A stretch of DNA of 46,666 nt from Candidatus Poribacteria bacterium (lineage in GTDB: Bacteria > Poribacteria > WGA-4E > WGA-3G). The DNA is taken from contig JAGWBV010000023.1 of NCBI GenBank assembly GCA_021295715.1, positions 1-46,666 of the forward strand. The letters are read 5' to 3'. The notes beneath the pieces are model-generated. The model was given only the letters and a program-made list of their open reading frames with translations. It was not told where the DNA came from and did no database searches. A program made the translations under genes and the position numbers. Shown in pieces: positions 24,691 through 33,360 of this stretch; positions within the stretch are counted from its first letter, which is position 1, and each line of letters starts with the position of its first letter.

Positions 24691-24845
24691 TAGGACTTAC
24701 GCATTGCCTCTTAAAGTCCCCCTGATAAGGGGCGGGGAATGCCATAAGGCATTCATACCGTTGATTCTTTAGGAGGTTTAAAGGACGAAAATTACCGCTT
24801 TTTACGTCTAAATGTCCGATATTTGCTTAATTTGCGTAAGTCCTA
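24691..24845. mobile_element. MITE with 13-bp terminal inverted repeats
   Basis: TAGGACTTACGCA (24691-24703) is repeated exactly in inverted form at 24833-24845. The 155-bp interval has no coding frame of note. If the element proper starts at GGACTTACGCA, it is flanked by TA on both sides, as expected for the IS630/Tc1-mariner target duplication. The right end lies 4 bp beyond the stop codon of the ATP sulfurylase gene. No matching transposase is in the window. Confidence 0.8.
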
Positions 24846-24849
24846 TGAC

Positions 24850-26046
24850 TTATGCATTTGCTTCGGACTGATAGTACGCCATCAGGATCTCCGCAACTTC
24901 AGGGCGCGCAATTTCCGGGGGCAGCGGTTCACCCGCCGCGAGAATCTCACGCTGCCTTGTGCCAGAGACGTTGAAATAATCGTCGCCACCGTGCGGGCAG
25001 TCGCGCATCATCACGATCTCATTGCACTTTTTGCACCAGACTGTGAAGTCGCCACGGAAGATACCGATCTCTAAGGCATCTTCGGGGATTGTGTCGAAGA
25101 CCTCTTGTGCCTCGAACGCACCGTAGTAATCGCCTGCACCCGCGTGATCCCGTCCGACGATGAAGTGTGATGCACCACAGTTCTGACGGAAAACGGCATG
25201 GAGCAGTGCTTCCCGCGGTCCAGCGTAAAGCATATCGAATCCGTAGCCGGTGATGGAGACGGTGTTTTCGGGGAAGTAGTGTTGCACCATCGCACGGATA
25301 GAGGCATCGCGAACGGCGGCAGGAATGTCGCCCGGTTTTAACTTGCCGAGGAGCATGTGGATCAGGACACCGTCGGCGTTGACTTCCTTTTGTGCAATCT
25401 TACAGAGTTCCTCGTGGGCACGGTGCATCGGGTTCCGCGTCTGGAAAGCGACGACTGTATCCCAGCCACGCGCCGCGATGTCCTCGCGAATTTCAACCGC
25501 TGTGCGGAACGTATCAGGGAAATCCTCGCGGAAGTAAGAATAGTTCAGGACGTCAATCGGACCGGAGAGAACGTTGTCTCCGACATCCGAGAAAGCGGGG
25601 ACACCTGGGTGTTCAGGGTCGGTCGTTCCGAAGGTCTTTTCAATGAGAAGTTGTTTCTGTTCTGTTGAGAGTGTCTCGATAGCCGAAACCTTCATAACAG
25701 CGAGTGGCGGATTGCCTTCAACGTTCGGATCGCGTAGGGCAATTCTGTCGGCGTTCTTTACGGCATCCGTGAGTTGTTCCGATGAAACGATGTTCATCAC
25801 GGGGACGGGCCAGAAGAGTCCGTTTGACAGTTGCATATTTGTTGCGACGCTTGTCGCTTCAGCGATGTTCATATAACCCGTAAGCGGTGTAAAGTACCCT
25901 GACGCGAGCATAACGGCTGATGCGGCGGCACCTGACGAGATCAGGACAGACGGAAGTTGCTCCGCTTCTTTGGTGAGCTCAGCACGTTGTGCATCATCCG
26001 AAACGTAAAGCGGGTTTAAGGTTTCGGCTCCATGTGGTTTAATCAT
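24850..26046 (-). CDS. sat: ATP sulfurylase (sulfate adenylyltransferase)
   Basis: This enzyme makes adenosine 5'-phosphosulfate from ATP and sulfate. It has 398 residues, the usual length for the homo-oligomeric type. The active-site motifs QTRNPMHRAHE (202-212) and GRDHAG (298-303) are intact. A zinc-binding set C338, C341, C350 and H352 is present, as in archaeal and dissimilatory-type enzymes. There is no APS kinase domain and no APS reductase or APS kinase gene nearby, so the pathway direction cannot be decided. GGAG lies 10 nt before ATG 26046. It follows the GT-C-like gene on the same strand. Confidence 0.96.
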   Translation of the reverse strand: MIKPHGAETLNPLYVSDDAQRAELTKEAEQLPSVLISSGAAASAVMLASGYFTPLTGYMNIAEATSVATNMQLSNGLFWPVPVMNIVSSEQLTDAVKNADRIALRDPNVEGNPPLAVMKVSAIETLSTEQKQLLIEKTFGTTDPEHPGVPAFSDVGDNVLSGPIDVLNYSYFREDFPDTFRTAVEIREDIAARGWDTVVAFQTRNPMHRAHEELCKIAQKEVNADGVLIHMLLGKLKPGDIPAAVRDASIRAMVQHYFPENTVSITGYGFDMLYAGPREALLHAVFRQNCGASHFIVGRDHAGAGDYYGAFEAQEVFDTIPEDALEIGIFRGDFTVWCKKCNEIVMMRDCPHGGDDYFNVSGTRQREILAAGEPLPPEIARPEVAEILMAYYQSEANA

Positions 26047-26082
26047 TCAATCAATTCTCCTTTTCAAAAAAAACGATTGTAG

Positions 26083-26103
26083 GGGCAGGTCTTGTGCCTG
26101 CCC
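26083..26103. repeat. Palindrome between ATP sulfurylase and the GT-C-like gene
   Basis: GGGCAGG and CCTGCCC around a 7-nt loop, preceded by TTGTAG. It could weaken transcription between the two genes, but no T-run follows it on the minus strand. Confidence 0.6.
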
Positions 26104-26115
26104 ACATATTCTGCA

Positions 26116-28215
26116 TTATTTTGATTGTATTTGTTCGACTGTGCAGCCGTTCCAAATCCAAAAATGATTTTTATGCCCCCAGTCGGCTTCAGCCCGCACC
26201 CGGTCTTTGGGTGTAAAAATAACTTGGGTGAGATAACCTTCCATAACTTCGATCGTATAGGTATGTTGAAGCACGTCATCAGCGTCTGATATTGTAAAGT
26301 CCTTAAGAATTTGCTCTCCATTGGCTAATAGATTGAGCGTATGTATTGCATCTTCTCTTTCAGCAAAGGTGTTGGTTACGCGATAGGTTCCATTGGGTAA
26401 GTCGATTTTGAATGCAGCATCTCTCTGACCCCAAACACCGTCCTGTGCGAGTTCTGTCGTCCTTCTGTTGACTCGATAGCCTTCGTGAGGTGAGCGTGTA
26501 TGCCACCCGAATTTGCCGCTCTCATATTCTGTATCCGGTCCGATAGCGTGGTGGTCTAAGGCGGTTGCACTGCCGTTGGGTTGCATGTCGAAACGAATTA
26601 TCAAATTCCCTTCTTCCGTCCTGTTCCACAATTCAAGTATGGGTCCAACCGCTCGCTTTTTCCGATAAAGCTGGAGGTGTTTTGTCTCATGGATGATTTC
26701 GTGATCGGCGGTATACGCCCGAAATTCAGCCGTATCCGGCGGATACCACGCCACCACATAGTCTACGGATGCTTGATGGTACCATAGATCTTTATAATTC
26801 GTTGGGGCGTTCTCGTCGTTGCGGTTTACCGGAAAGTAATTGAATTCGGCTTCGTAGTTGGACAAATGTGCCACATCCTCTGCGTATACGCCATAGAGCG
26901 CCATGTGGTGGACAAAGGGTGTGACGTATTCAATCTTTCCTAAAGCGTCAGATTTGTGCCAATCCGCACTTCGCATCTGGTAAGTTGTATGCGGTTCGAT
27001 AAGATGTGTACCCGACACCAATTCCGCAATCTCTGGTGCTATCCGCGCGTGATCATACGCCGTCCTGCCAAAGTGGAGTAAGCTAAAAAGGACGAGGCAC
27101 GCTGCGACAGCGTAACGAAAAGATTTACCCATATTCGGAATGAGTGATGCTGCCAACATCGGCAAAATATAGAGATGAATTCTATCGTTAATCCATCCCC
27201 CCGGTCCGTAGCTCCACGGTGCCCGCACGAACATATAGGTAAACAGGAACGCAATTAACAGAAACGCATCCGTCCGTTTCACCCACTCCTTCCGGTGAAT
27301 TCGGTAACCGATGGAGATGATAACGGCTATTCCTAACACCGCGAGAAGAAAATAGTTCGCTCTAACATGCCAGTCGGTGAAATAGACGATCGATTTAACG
27401 CCCAAAAAATATTCCCAAACCCATTCCATACCGCGATGGTTCCCCTGTTGATGCTGTTTTGTGCTCTGTAGGTAATAGCCTACCAGCACAAAATACATCG
27501 GCACCATATAGAGGAACAGACGAAAGACGGGCTTGAGGTAGACAACAAATTTTTGCAGCAGCGCAGTGAACCCTTCTCTGCGTGTTTGCCACACTGCGGC
27601 TATCGCTGGTGCACCCCACAAGCAGCCGCCTACTACAGAGATACCTAAAACGACCAAGCCATAAGAAGCGATATGTGACAGATACGTAAGCAGTAGCAAT
27701 ACGTAGAGCCGAACCAGATGCCTTACCTGCAGGTCGTCTTTGTGCTTCCACCAGAACCCGAAACTAAAGAAGAAAAACGAAATGCTCAACTGGAAGTTGT
27801 AAAACCCCATGTAGAGAAGGTAGTTGTAAGCGAAAGGGAAACCGAGCCAGGCATATATAGGTTGACCTCTCTCATCTTTGTGGACAGCATTAAAGAAATA
27901 GAGGAAAGCGATCGGGACCATGCCTATCGCGATTGTAAGAAAAACCTTCTCCGAGATGACGGGTGGGAACACGTAGAGCAATGCTAACAAACAGATGTGC
28001 GACAGCCAGTTCGGAAAGATCGTTATATTCAGTTCCCATGCATTCCGCATCTGATAGTTTTCATGTTTCCCATACTCCTTTAGCACCAAACCGTTGTAAA
28101 CGTGGCTCGCACCGTCTTGCGAAGGAAAATACGCAAAGATCCAGAGCGGGAGAACGTGTAGTAACAGCAGCACCACAAATAGATGTTTCCACGACAAATT
28201 TCTCCAATTAAACAT
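26116..28215 (-). CDS. GT-C-like polytopic membrane protein with C-terminal beta domain
   Basis: A 699-residue protein. Residues 1 to about 400 contain some ten hydrophobic helices. An early loop reads FPSQDGASHVYNG, with an acidic residue where GT-C glycosyltransferases carry their catalytic Asp. Residues from about 400 are soluble. The last about 170 residues (RFDMQPNGSATALDHHAIG onward, with LPNGTYRVTNTFAE) look like a malectin/carbohydrate-binding-type beta sandwich, probably outside the membrane. A lipid-linked glycosyltransferase is the best guess; it is not certain. GGAGGG precedes ATG 28215. It starts 29 bp after the endonuclease III gene. Confidence 0.8.
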   Translation of the reverse strand: MFNWRNLSWKHLFVVLLLLHVLPLWIFAYFPSQDGASHVYNGLVLKEYGKHENYQMRNAWELNITIFPNWLSHICLLALLYVFPPVISEKVFLTIAIGMVPIAFLYFFNAVHKDERGQPIYAWLGFPFAYNYLLYMGFYNFQLSISFFFFSFGFWWKHKDDLQVRHLVRLYVLLLLTYLSHIASYGLVVLGISVVGGCLWGAPAIAAVWQTRREGFTALLQKFVVYLKPVFRLFLYMVPMYFVLVGYYLQSTKQHQQGNHRGMEWVWEYFLGVKSIVYFTDWHVRANYFLLAVLGIAVIISIGYRIHRKEWVKRTDAFLLIAFLFTYMFVRAPWSYGPGGWINDRIHLYILPMLAASLIPNMGKSFRYAVAACLVLFSLLHFGRTAYDHARIAPEIAELVSGTHLIEPHTTYQMRSADWHKSDALGKIEYVTPFVHHMALYGVYAEDVAHLSNYEAEFNYFPVNRNDENAPTNYKDLWYHQASVDYVVAWYPPDTAEFRAYTADHEIIHETKHLQLYRKKRAVGPILELWNRTEEGNLIIRFDMQPNGSATALDHHAIGPDTEYESGKFGWHTRSPHEGYRVNRRTTELAQDGVWGQRDAAFKIDLPNGTYRVTNTFAEREDAIHTLNLLANGEQILKDFTISDADDVLQHTYTIEVMEGYLTQVIFTPKDRVRAEADWGHKNHFWIWNGCTVEQIQSK

Positions 28216-28244
28216 TATGTTCCCTCCGATGCAGGGAATGCTGC

Positions 28245-28946
28245 CTAAGTTTGTGAGTTCTCTCTAAAGTAGAGGCAGTGCTCTGTCAACGCGCACCGTT
28301 CACATAACGGCTTTCGGGCATCACAGATTTTTCTACCGAAGTAAATCAGGTTCATATGGAACGGATACGCCTTATCCTCTGGCACAATCAGTGGCAAGAG
28401 TTGATGTGCTTTCTCTGCGCTGCAATTCGGTGGAATCAGTCCGAGGCGTTTGGAAATTCGCAGGATGTGTGTATCAACTGGGAAAACCTCCCGACCACAC
28501 GCGAAGGAGAGTGTAACGGATGCTGTTTTAATACCGATACCTTTGTGTTGACACAGGAACGCTAATGCTGCTTCCGTTTCCATGTCGTGCATGAACTCCA
28601 GTGAGAGTTCACCACGTTCGGTTTTAAGCCAAGTGAGGAAGTTTTTAATAGTAAGGCTCTTCTGTTTTCCGAGTCCAACAATCCTTATCGCTGCCTCTAT
28701 CGCTTTGGCATCGGCGTGTAGCACATCCTCCCACGTTGGAAAGCGATCTTTCAACACAGCATATCCTTTATCGCGGCTAACATCTGTTGTATTTTGTGAC
28801 AGGATCGTTAGGATAAGGCATTCTAACACGTTACCCGCACCTTCACGGGTCGGTACACCGAATAAGTTTTCCAGTGCTTCTGATATAATTTCCGCTTTCT
28901 GCTGTAATTCCAATTGTTTGCTTCCAAGGCATTGCGTTTTTAACAT
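28245..28946 (-). CDS. nth: Endonuclease III-like DNA glycosylase
   Basis: A base-excision-repair glycosylase/AP lyase of the HhH-GPD family. The helix-hairpin-helix holds GIGIKTASV with catalytic Lys140, and Asp158 lies in FPVDTHI. The 4Fe-4S cluster cysteines have the exact C-x6-C-x2-C-x5-C spacing (C208, C215, C218, C224). The first ATG (28946) overlaps the predicted -10 box, so it may not be in the mRNA. A TTG at 28913 with GGAA upstream would give 222 residues, closer to the usual length. It heads a possible nth - GT-C-like - sat unit. Confidence 0.93.
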   Translation of the reverse strand: MLKTQCLGSKQLELQQKAEIISEALENLFGVPTREGAGNVLECLILTILSQNTTDVSRDKGYAVLKDRFPTWEDVLHADAKAIEAAIRIVGLGKQKSLTIKNFLTWLKTERGELSLEFMHDMETEAALAFLCQHKGIGIKTASVTLSFACGREVFPVDTHILRISKRLGLIPPNCSAEKAHQLLPLIVPEDKAYPFHMNLIYFGRKICDARKPLCERCALTEHCLYFRENSQT

Positions 28947-28972
28947 TATAACACAAACAGAAAAAATAGCAA
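28945..28972 (-). promoter_or_regulatory. Promoter of the endonuclease III gene
   Basis: On the minus strand TTGCTA (28967-28972) and TATAAT (28945-28950) are separated by 16 nt. The -10 box shares two bases with the ATG at 28946, so transcription should begin downstream of that codon. Confidence 0.6.
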
Positions 28973-29007
28973 CGCCTTTTACGAATGGTCAGAGACATTT
29001 AGTTCTT

Positions 29008-29145
29008 CTGTAGGAGGACGGAAACGCCCAAGCAAAAACACCCCGACTCCCGACGCTTGCTAATCGCTGGCTACGAATCGCTGACTGCTGACTGCCGACC
29101 GCTGGCTACTAATTGCTAACCGCTAATCGCTGACTGCTGATAGCC
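29008..29145. repeat. Composite repeat: TGTAGGAGG unit plus heptanucleotide array
   Basis: 29008-29045 contains TGTAGGAGGACGGAAACGCC and CCCAAGCAAAAACACC, both found elsewhere (15961, 32930, 33183, 42448). From 29054 to 29145 about thirteen 7-bp units such as GCTAATC, GCTGACT, GCCGACC and GCTGGCT follow, ending 1 bp before the stop codon of the DUF6785 gene. Confidence 0.75.
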
Positions 29146-29146
29146 A

Positions 29147-31033
29147 CTAAAATAGAAAGCGATACATCGGTTTATCGAGCATAACAGCGAGGAGACTCCA
29201 GAACGAACCAATCACAAACTCACCGAGCACAATGCCGAGGAAAAACGGAACCGCTTTCCGATGCAAGTGGAGTCCACCGTATTTCAGCACGAGCCATTTC
29301 AGCAACCATCCGACAAAAATTGAACCCACCATCGGGTTAATCGCCCAACTCCCTGAGATAGCATAACCGACAGGGTGTAAGTTCCACCAGATGAACCGCA
29401 TCCGCATTGCAGCGAGGAGTAGCGTCAGGACGAATCCAAACGATGCAAAACCAATCGCTGGGACATCCGGCGGTGTGGTGTAGGTGAGCCATGTCTCTAA
29501 CCGATTAAAAGATTCTCGTCCGAATCCTGCGAAACCACCCTCCGAGTAATACATAGACAAGTATGCCCAGAATGAACCGAGCGCGCCCAAGGCGGAAGCC
29601 AACATCATGAGAAGCGCAAACCGTCGCAGTGGGATGTTAGCACCCTCCGCCAATTTAAAGCCTTCAAGCTGGTGCGGCATGGCGTGTGAACGGTGGGCGC
29701 GGTTCAGGCAATACAGATAGGCGAATCCCGTTAAGTTCACTGCTCCCAACCGGCGAATCCCCATCAAACGTGGTAACATTTCATCGGGCCCAATGAAATG
29801 CAAGTCGTGCACGGGTGAACCGAGTTCCGCACGCAAACGTGTGATCGCCATCGCAATCGCGAACCAGATGGCAAAGTAGACGATGATGATCCAAAAACTC
29901 ATGCCCATCTTCAGACAGAACCCAACAATAAACCCCGATGCACTGAGAAACCCAAGAACGATCAGGCGATATGAAATCGGTTCGTCTGCTTTTGGGGACA
30001 CGAGTTGGCGTGCAATTCCCATCAGATAGCGTCGGCTCATCCAGATCGCTACAACGCAAAGCCCTAAATATGCACCGTGGGATTGCTCGGCTTCGTAGGG
30101 GAAGCGCGGCAGTCCCCGCCATCCCGCGATAACCCCCAATAACCGTTCCGCTCGCCAAATCAACCAGAATGCCCAACACGAGAAGGAGAGGTCCAGCGGG
30201 ATAAAGAACGAAAGTCCAACACCGAACGGGAAGACACCCAGTGGACTCCAACCGATGCCGCTCCATGGGCGTTCTGTGAAGATCTTCCGCAGATCATACA
30301 ATTTTCCACCGAGACTCGGAACCGCAGGAAACAGGAAGTTTAACCCATTGATGATGTCGATGGAGACACCGATCGAAAGTCCAAGCCACATCCACGGTGA
30401 ACGGAAGAAATTACGGGTACGGGTCGTCATCTCAAAGGGTAATTGGATGATCGGATAACTGAGTCGCTCCGATTCAACCCACTGCTTCCGAAAAATCAGG
30501 CTGAGGCAGAGCATCACGAGGTGGATAGCGACTAAGAAAAGCGTCCACCAGAAGATCGCGGGGAGCCATCCCATCAAGTAACGCGATTCATAGATACTCG
30601 CGAACCCGTGGTAATATCCCTCAAGCACACGTTTATCGCTGACAGCCAACCAGTCTGGAACGTGCAGATGGAACAGGTTTGCCCAGTCGTTCTCCGGTGT
30701 CGCGAACCAGTGAGCATGCCCGATAATCGGCATAAGGACAAGGAATCGGTCCACGCCTGCAAGCCCCGCACCGACTGAAATGCAAGTGTAGATGACAAGC
30801 AATTCAGCGCGGTTAAGCGCGAGCGCGTGATGCAAACGGCGCAAAAGGACGCCGATGCCCAGTAGAATTAAAATGGTGATAACGGCGTTATAGAAAAGCG
30901 AAACCTGCGTCGGACTGCCACCGCCACGGATAATAGAAGCGGACACCCACCAACAGTTGGCAGGCACTAACACGCAGATGAGGAATATAGTGAATGGCCG
31001 AATTTTAAGATATTTGGTCGGAACAGTGTTCAC
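29147..31033 (-). CDS. DUF6785-type polytopic membrane protein (paralogue 2)
   Basis: A 628-residue protein with about a dozen hydrophobic helices, paralogous to the one at 20637-22604. Shared landmarks are FATPENDWANLFHLHVPDW, FRKQWVESERLSYPIIQLP, and a C-terminal LVLKYGGLHLHRKAVPFFLG. A transporter-like role is likely; nothing points to the substrate. It has its own promoter (31058-31086) and faces away from the DUF3352-like gene. A heptanucleotide array abuts its stop codon. Confidence 0.87.
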   Translation of the reverse strand: MNTVPTKYLKIRPFTIFLICVLVPANCWWVSASIIRGGGSPTQVSLFYNAVITILILLGIGVLLRRLHHALALNRAELLVIYTCISVGAGLAGVDRFLVLMPIIGHAHWFATPENDWANLFHLHVPDWLAVSDKRVLEGYYHGFASIYESRYLMGWLPAIFWWTLFLVAIHLVMLCLSLIFRKQWVESERLSYPIIQLPFEMTTRTRNFFRSPWMWLGLSIGVSIDIINGLNFLFPAVPSLGGKLYDLRKIFTERPWSGIGWSPLGVFPFGVGLSFFIPLDLSFSCWAFWLIWRAERLLGVIAGWRGLPRFPYEAEQSHGAYLGLCVVAIWMSRRYLMGIARQLVSPKADEPISYRLIVLGFLSASGFIVGFCLKMGMSFWIIIVYFAIWFAIAMAITRLRAELGSPVHDLHFIGPDEMLPRLMGIRRLGAVNLTGFAYLYCLNRAHRSHAMPHQLEGFKLAEGANIPLRRFALLMMLASALGALGSFWAYLSMYYSEGGFAGFGRESFNRLETWLTYTTPPDVPAIGFASFGFVLTLLLAAMRMRFIWWNLHPVGYAISGSWAINPMVGSIFVGWLLKWLVLKYGGLHLHRKAVPFFLGIVLGEFVIGSFWSLLAVMLDKPMYRFLF

Positions 31034-31057
31034 CCTCTTTCAAGAAATAACTCTAAT

Positions 31058-31086
31058 ATTTTACATCATTTTTCGGCTTCAGGCAA
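31058..31086 (-). promoter_or_regulatory. Promoter of DUF6785 paralogue 2
   Basis: On the minus strand TTGCCT (31081-31086) and TAAAAT (31058-31063) are separated by 17 nt. It is one half of a divergent promoter region. Confidence 0.7.
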
Positions 31087-31158
31087 CATTTTTTACGACT
31101 CTGGCTGGATAGACTGCGATCGCGCTTCGGAAACATACCGAATCTCTCCTCAATTTGA

Positions 31159-31187
31159 TTGTTTACCGAAACGAGGTGTGGTATAAT
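31159..31187 (+). promoter_or_regulatory. Promoter of the DUF3352-like gene
   Basis: TTGTTT (31159-31164) and TATAAT (31182-31187) are separated by 17 nt, with TGG before the -10 box. The leader to ATG 31269 is about 75 nt. Confidence 0.7.
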
Positions 31188-31268
31188 CAAATGGTTGGGA
31201 AAATTCACTGGACGCTTGAGAAACCGCTGGCAGAAGTTTTTCTGTCGTAACAAAGGTCTCAAAAACCG

Positions 31269-32897
31269 ATGCCTCTAAACAAACGGAAAAAAATCATTTT
31301 TATTTCCTTAATCGTTCTTATTGGGGTTATCATTTTGCTATCCATTATCTATCAACGGACTGCGCTGTGGGAACCGGAACAGCATCTTATCACGCTACTC
31401 CCGAAATCTCCTATTTGCTATTTGACGCTCAAGGAATTGAAAGGCTTGGTGGAAACCTTCAATCGTAGTGAATTCGGAAAACAGCCTGCTAAAATGCCGA
31501 TTCTCACGGAGATTCAAAAGCAGCTCTGGTGGAAACAACTCGTCTACCAGAAGCAGCTCTGGGAATACGAGGTGGGGGGTAAGCTCGACCTGAAGACGAT
31601 CACCGGTTATTTTGGGGAGGAAGCCATTCTCGCACTCTATCGGCGTGAAGGAGAACTCTCGTTTCTGCTCATCTCCGCAGTCGGCGCGCCGGAGAAACTG
31701 AGCATTGAAGCGATTACGGCGACGGATGTAATCAACCCAAAATACGAACGGATTCAAACCGATTACAACGGGTTGACGATTAATACCATCATAGGGTATC
31801 CACGCAATTTTAGTTATACCTTCATCGGAAAGATTGGGATCTTAACCCTCAATCCGTTGTTATTAGCTGAGACGCTTGACCTCTATACCGAGCTTTCTGG
31901 CACAAAAACTGACCCCAAAAAGCAAGGATTTCTTGCTGAGCACCCCATGGCGGCGGAGATACAGGACGATTATCAGCAGAACAAAAACACCGGGTATATA
32001 GATTTGCAGCAGTTTACGCCTTTAGTGGCTGGTATGAGTTCCGATGTGCTTGCTAAACAGATTTTGGGCTGGTTTGGGGATTCAGGAACTTGGGCGTTTA
32101 GCAACCGATATGAAGAGGGTGTGATTGTGTCACGGCATCGGTTCCGAAGCGGTATTGACACCACCCGTTCTCATATTCCAACTGCGGATGCCTCAAACTC
32201 GTTCCTTGCTTACCCTGAACGCACTGCCTTTGTTGCTTCGCTCCCGATCCTGAAACAGCTGCAAGAACTCTTCGGTGATATAGATCTCTCCGAAATTTTG
32301 GGTCAAGACTTAACTGTTCTGTTAGTCGCGCCCGATCCGGGTGAAGTTTCGGTTGTGCCTTCATTGGTTCTGCTGGCGCATGCGAAGGCTCCCGATGTCC
32401 TAAACGAGGTTTTGGGGGTCGTGAAGGCAGGGAAGCCCGCAATTGCTGGCAAACCGCTCGAATTCCTTGAACCGAAAGATTATAAGGGCATCAAACTGCA
32501 ACCTGTGCAGCTCCGACTCAATTTTCTATTAGCGATTACAGGTGGATACGCAATCGTTGACGACTATTTCGTCTTGGGGACAACGCTGGCGGGATTGAAG
32601 TCTTTGGTTGATACGACGACAGGTAACGCGCCTGTCTTGGAGGGTATAGCGTTTTCCGCAGAGGCAAGTGGCGTTCAGACGTTCGTTCAACCGGAGTTGT
32701 TTGTGCCGGAGTTGAAGCGTTTCCTTCCGATCGTAACAGTGCTTTTTTCTTTATCGGGACAGAAGTTAGATGCAACAGTAACGCAACATATCACGGAAAA
32801 CCTCTTTCCACTGGAATCTCTCGGTCCGGTTTCCACTGAGATGAATTTTGGTGAGCACGGTATCGATGCAGAGATTCGGATTGTTTTGGAGAAGTGA
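31269..32897 (+). CDS. Membrane-anchored DUF3352-like protein
   Basis: A 542-residue protein with one N-terminal hydrophobic helix (about 8-27) after a Lys-rich start, then a large soluble part that should lie outside the membrane. The pattern of LLPKSPICYLTLKELKGLVE, followed by repeated strand/helix units and VLLVAPDPGE / VPSLVLLAHAKAP, resembles DUF3352 proteins, whose function is unknown. It is the first plus-strand gene of this region and is divergent from the DUF6785 gene. The family assignment is tentative. Confidence 0.75.
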   Translation: MPLNKRKKIIFISLIVLIGVIILLSIIYQRTALWEPEQHLITLLPKSPICYLTLKELKGLVETFNRSEFGKQPAKMPILTEIQKQLWWKQLVYQKQLWEYEVGGKLDLKTITGYFGEEAILALYRREGELSFLLISAVGAPEKLSIEAITATDVINPKYERIQTDYNGLTINTIIGYPRNFSYTFIGKIGILTLNPLLLAETLDLYTELSGTKTDPKKQGFLAEHPMAAEIQDDYQQNKNTGYIDLQQFTPLVAGMSSDVLAKQILGWFGDSGTWAFSNRYEEGVIVSRHRFRSGIDTTRSHIPTADASNSFLAYPERTAFVASLPILKQLQELFGDIDLSEILGQDLTVLLVAPDPGEVSVVPSLVLLAHAKAPDVLNEVLGVVKAGKPAIAGKPLEFLEPKDYKGIKLQPVQLRLNFLLAITGGYAIVDDYFVLGTTLAGLKSLVDTTTGNAPVLEGIAFSAEASGVQTFVQPELFVPELKRFLPIVTVLFSLSGQKLDATVTQHITENLFPLESLGPVSTEMNFGEHGIDAEIRIVLEK

Positions 32898-32929
32898 GGG
32901 CAGAGGCATTCAGTTCTCTTGTAGGAGGG

Positions 32930-32956
32930 AACTCCGATTCCCGACTTTCCTTTTCA
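32930..32956. repeat. 27-bp dispersed repeat, copy 2
   Basis: It is identical over 27 bp to 15961-15987 and is followed by ACCCCGTAGGGGT, a short hairpin that recurs in weaker form near 33015-33030. Confidence 0.75.
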
Positions 32957-33063
32957 ACCCCGTAGGGGTGGCATCTCTGTAGAAAACTGTAGAACGTTAT
33001 GAACCCTAACAGTGAACCCCGTAGGGATGACATTTACAATCTTTGACTTCGCGGTATGTTGAC

Positions 33064-33092
33064 GTGACATTCACTGATTTGTGTGGTATTCT
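33064..33092 (+). promoter_or_regulatory. Promoter-like sequence upstream of the antitoxin/PIN pair
   Basis: GTGACA (33064-33069) and TATTCT (33087-33092) are separated by 17 nt, with TGG before the -10 box. The leader to ATG 33361 would be about 260 nt. Confidence 0.45.
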
Positions 33093-33308
33093 AATAACAT
33101 GAGTTCAGTGTAAAGATAAAAACGAATATTAGAAAAGTAGATTTATCGTAACATAACGCCAGTTTGAAAATAAATCTGTAGGTGTTTTTGCTTGGGTGTT
33201 TCCCCAGGTAGAGCGGTAAATACACACCAAAAGCCACTTTTCAAGACACTTGCTGCCTCAATACCGGTAGCGAAACCCGACATTCCACTTTTATCAAACT
33301 CACGTTAA

Positions 33309-33360
33309 CATAAACTGTTAGTTTGTGCCATTTCGGAAAAGATACAGGAGGGTTTTACAA
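33309..33360 (+). promoter_or_regulatory. Conserved 52-bp leader before the antitoxin gene
   Basis: CATAAACTGTTAGTTTGTG forms a small stem and is followed by CATTTCGGAAAAGATA and an AGGAGGG ribosome binding site. The same block stands at exactly the same distance (52 bp) before the start codon at 34493. Confidence 0.6.

Larger units (their letters stand above)
32898..33293. other. Gene-free stretch with repeats
   Basis: No gene is seen in this stretch. It holds the 27-bp repeat copy 2 (32930-32956), two hairpin-forming CCCCGTAGGG units (about 32957-33040), a promoter-like sequence at 33064-33092, and at 33183-33200 the TTTTTGCTTGGGTGTT motif shared with 29028 and 42448. Confidence 0.65.

Noticed and set aside
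29054-29145. CRISPR or VNTR minisatellite interpretation of the heptamer array
   Set aside because: The units are 7 bp, degenerate and contiguous, without spacers.
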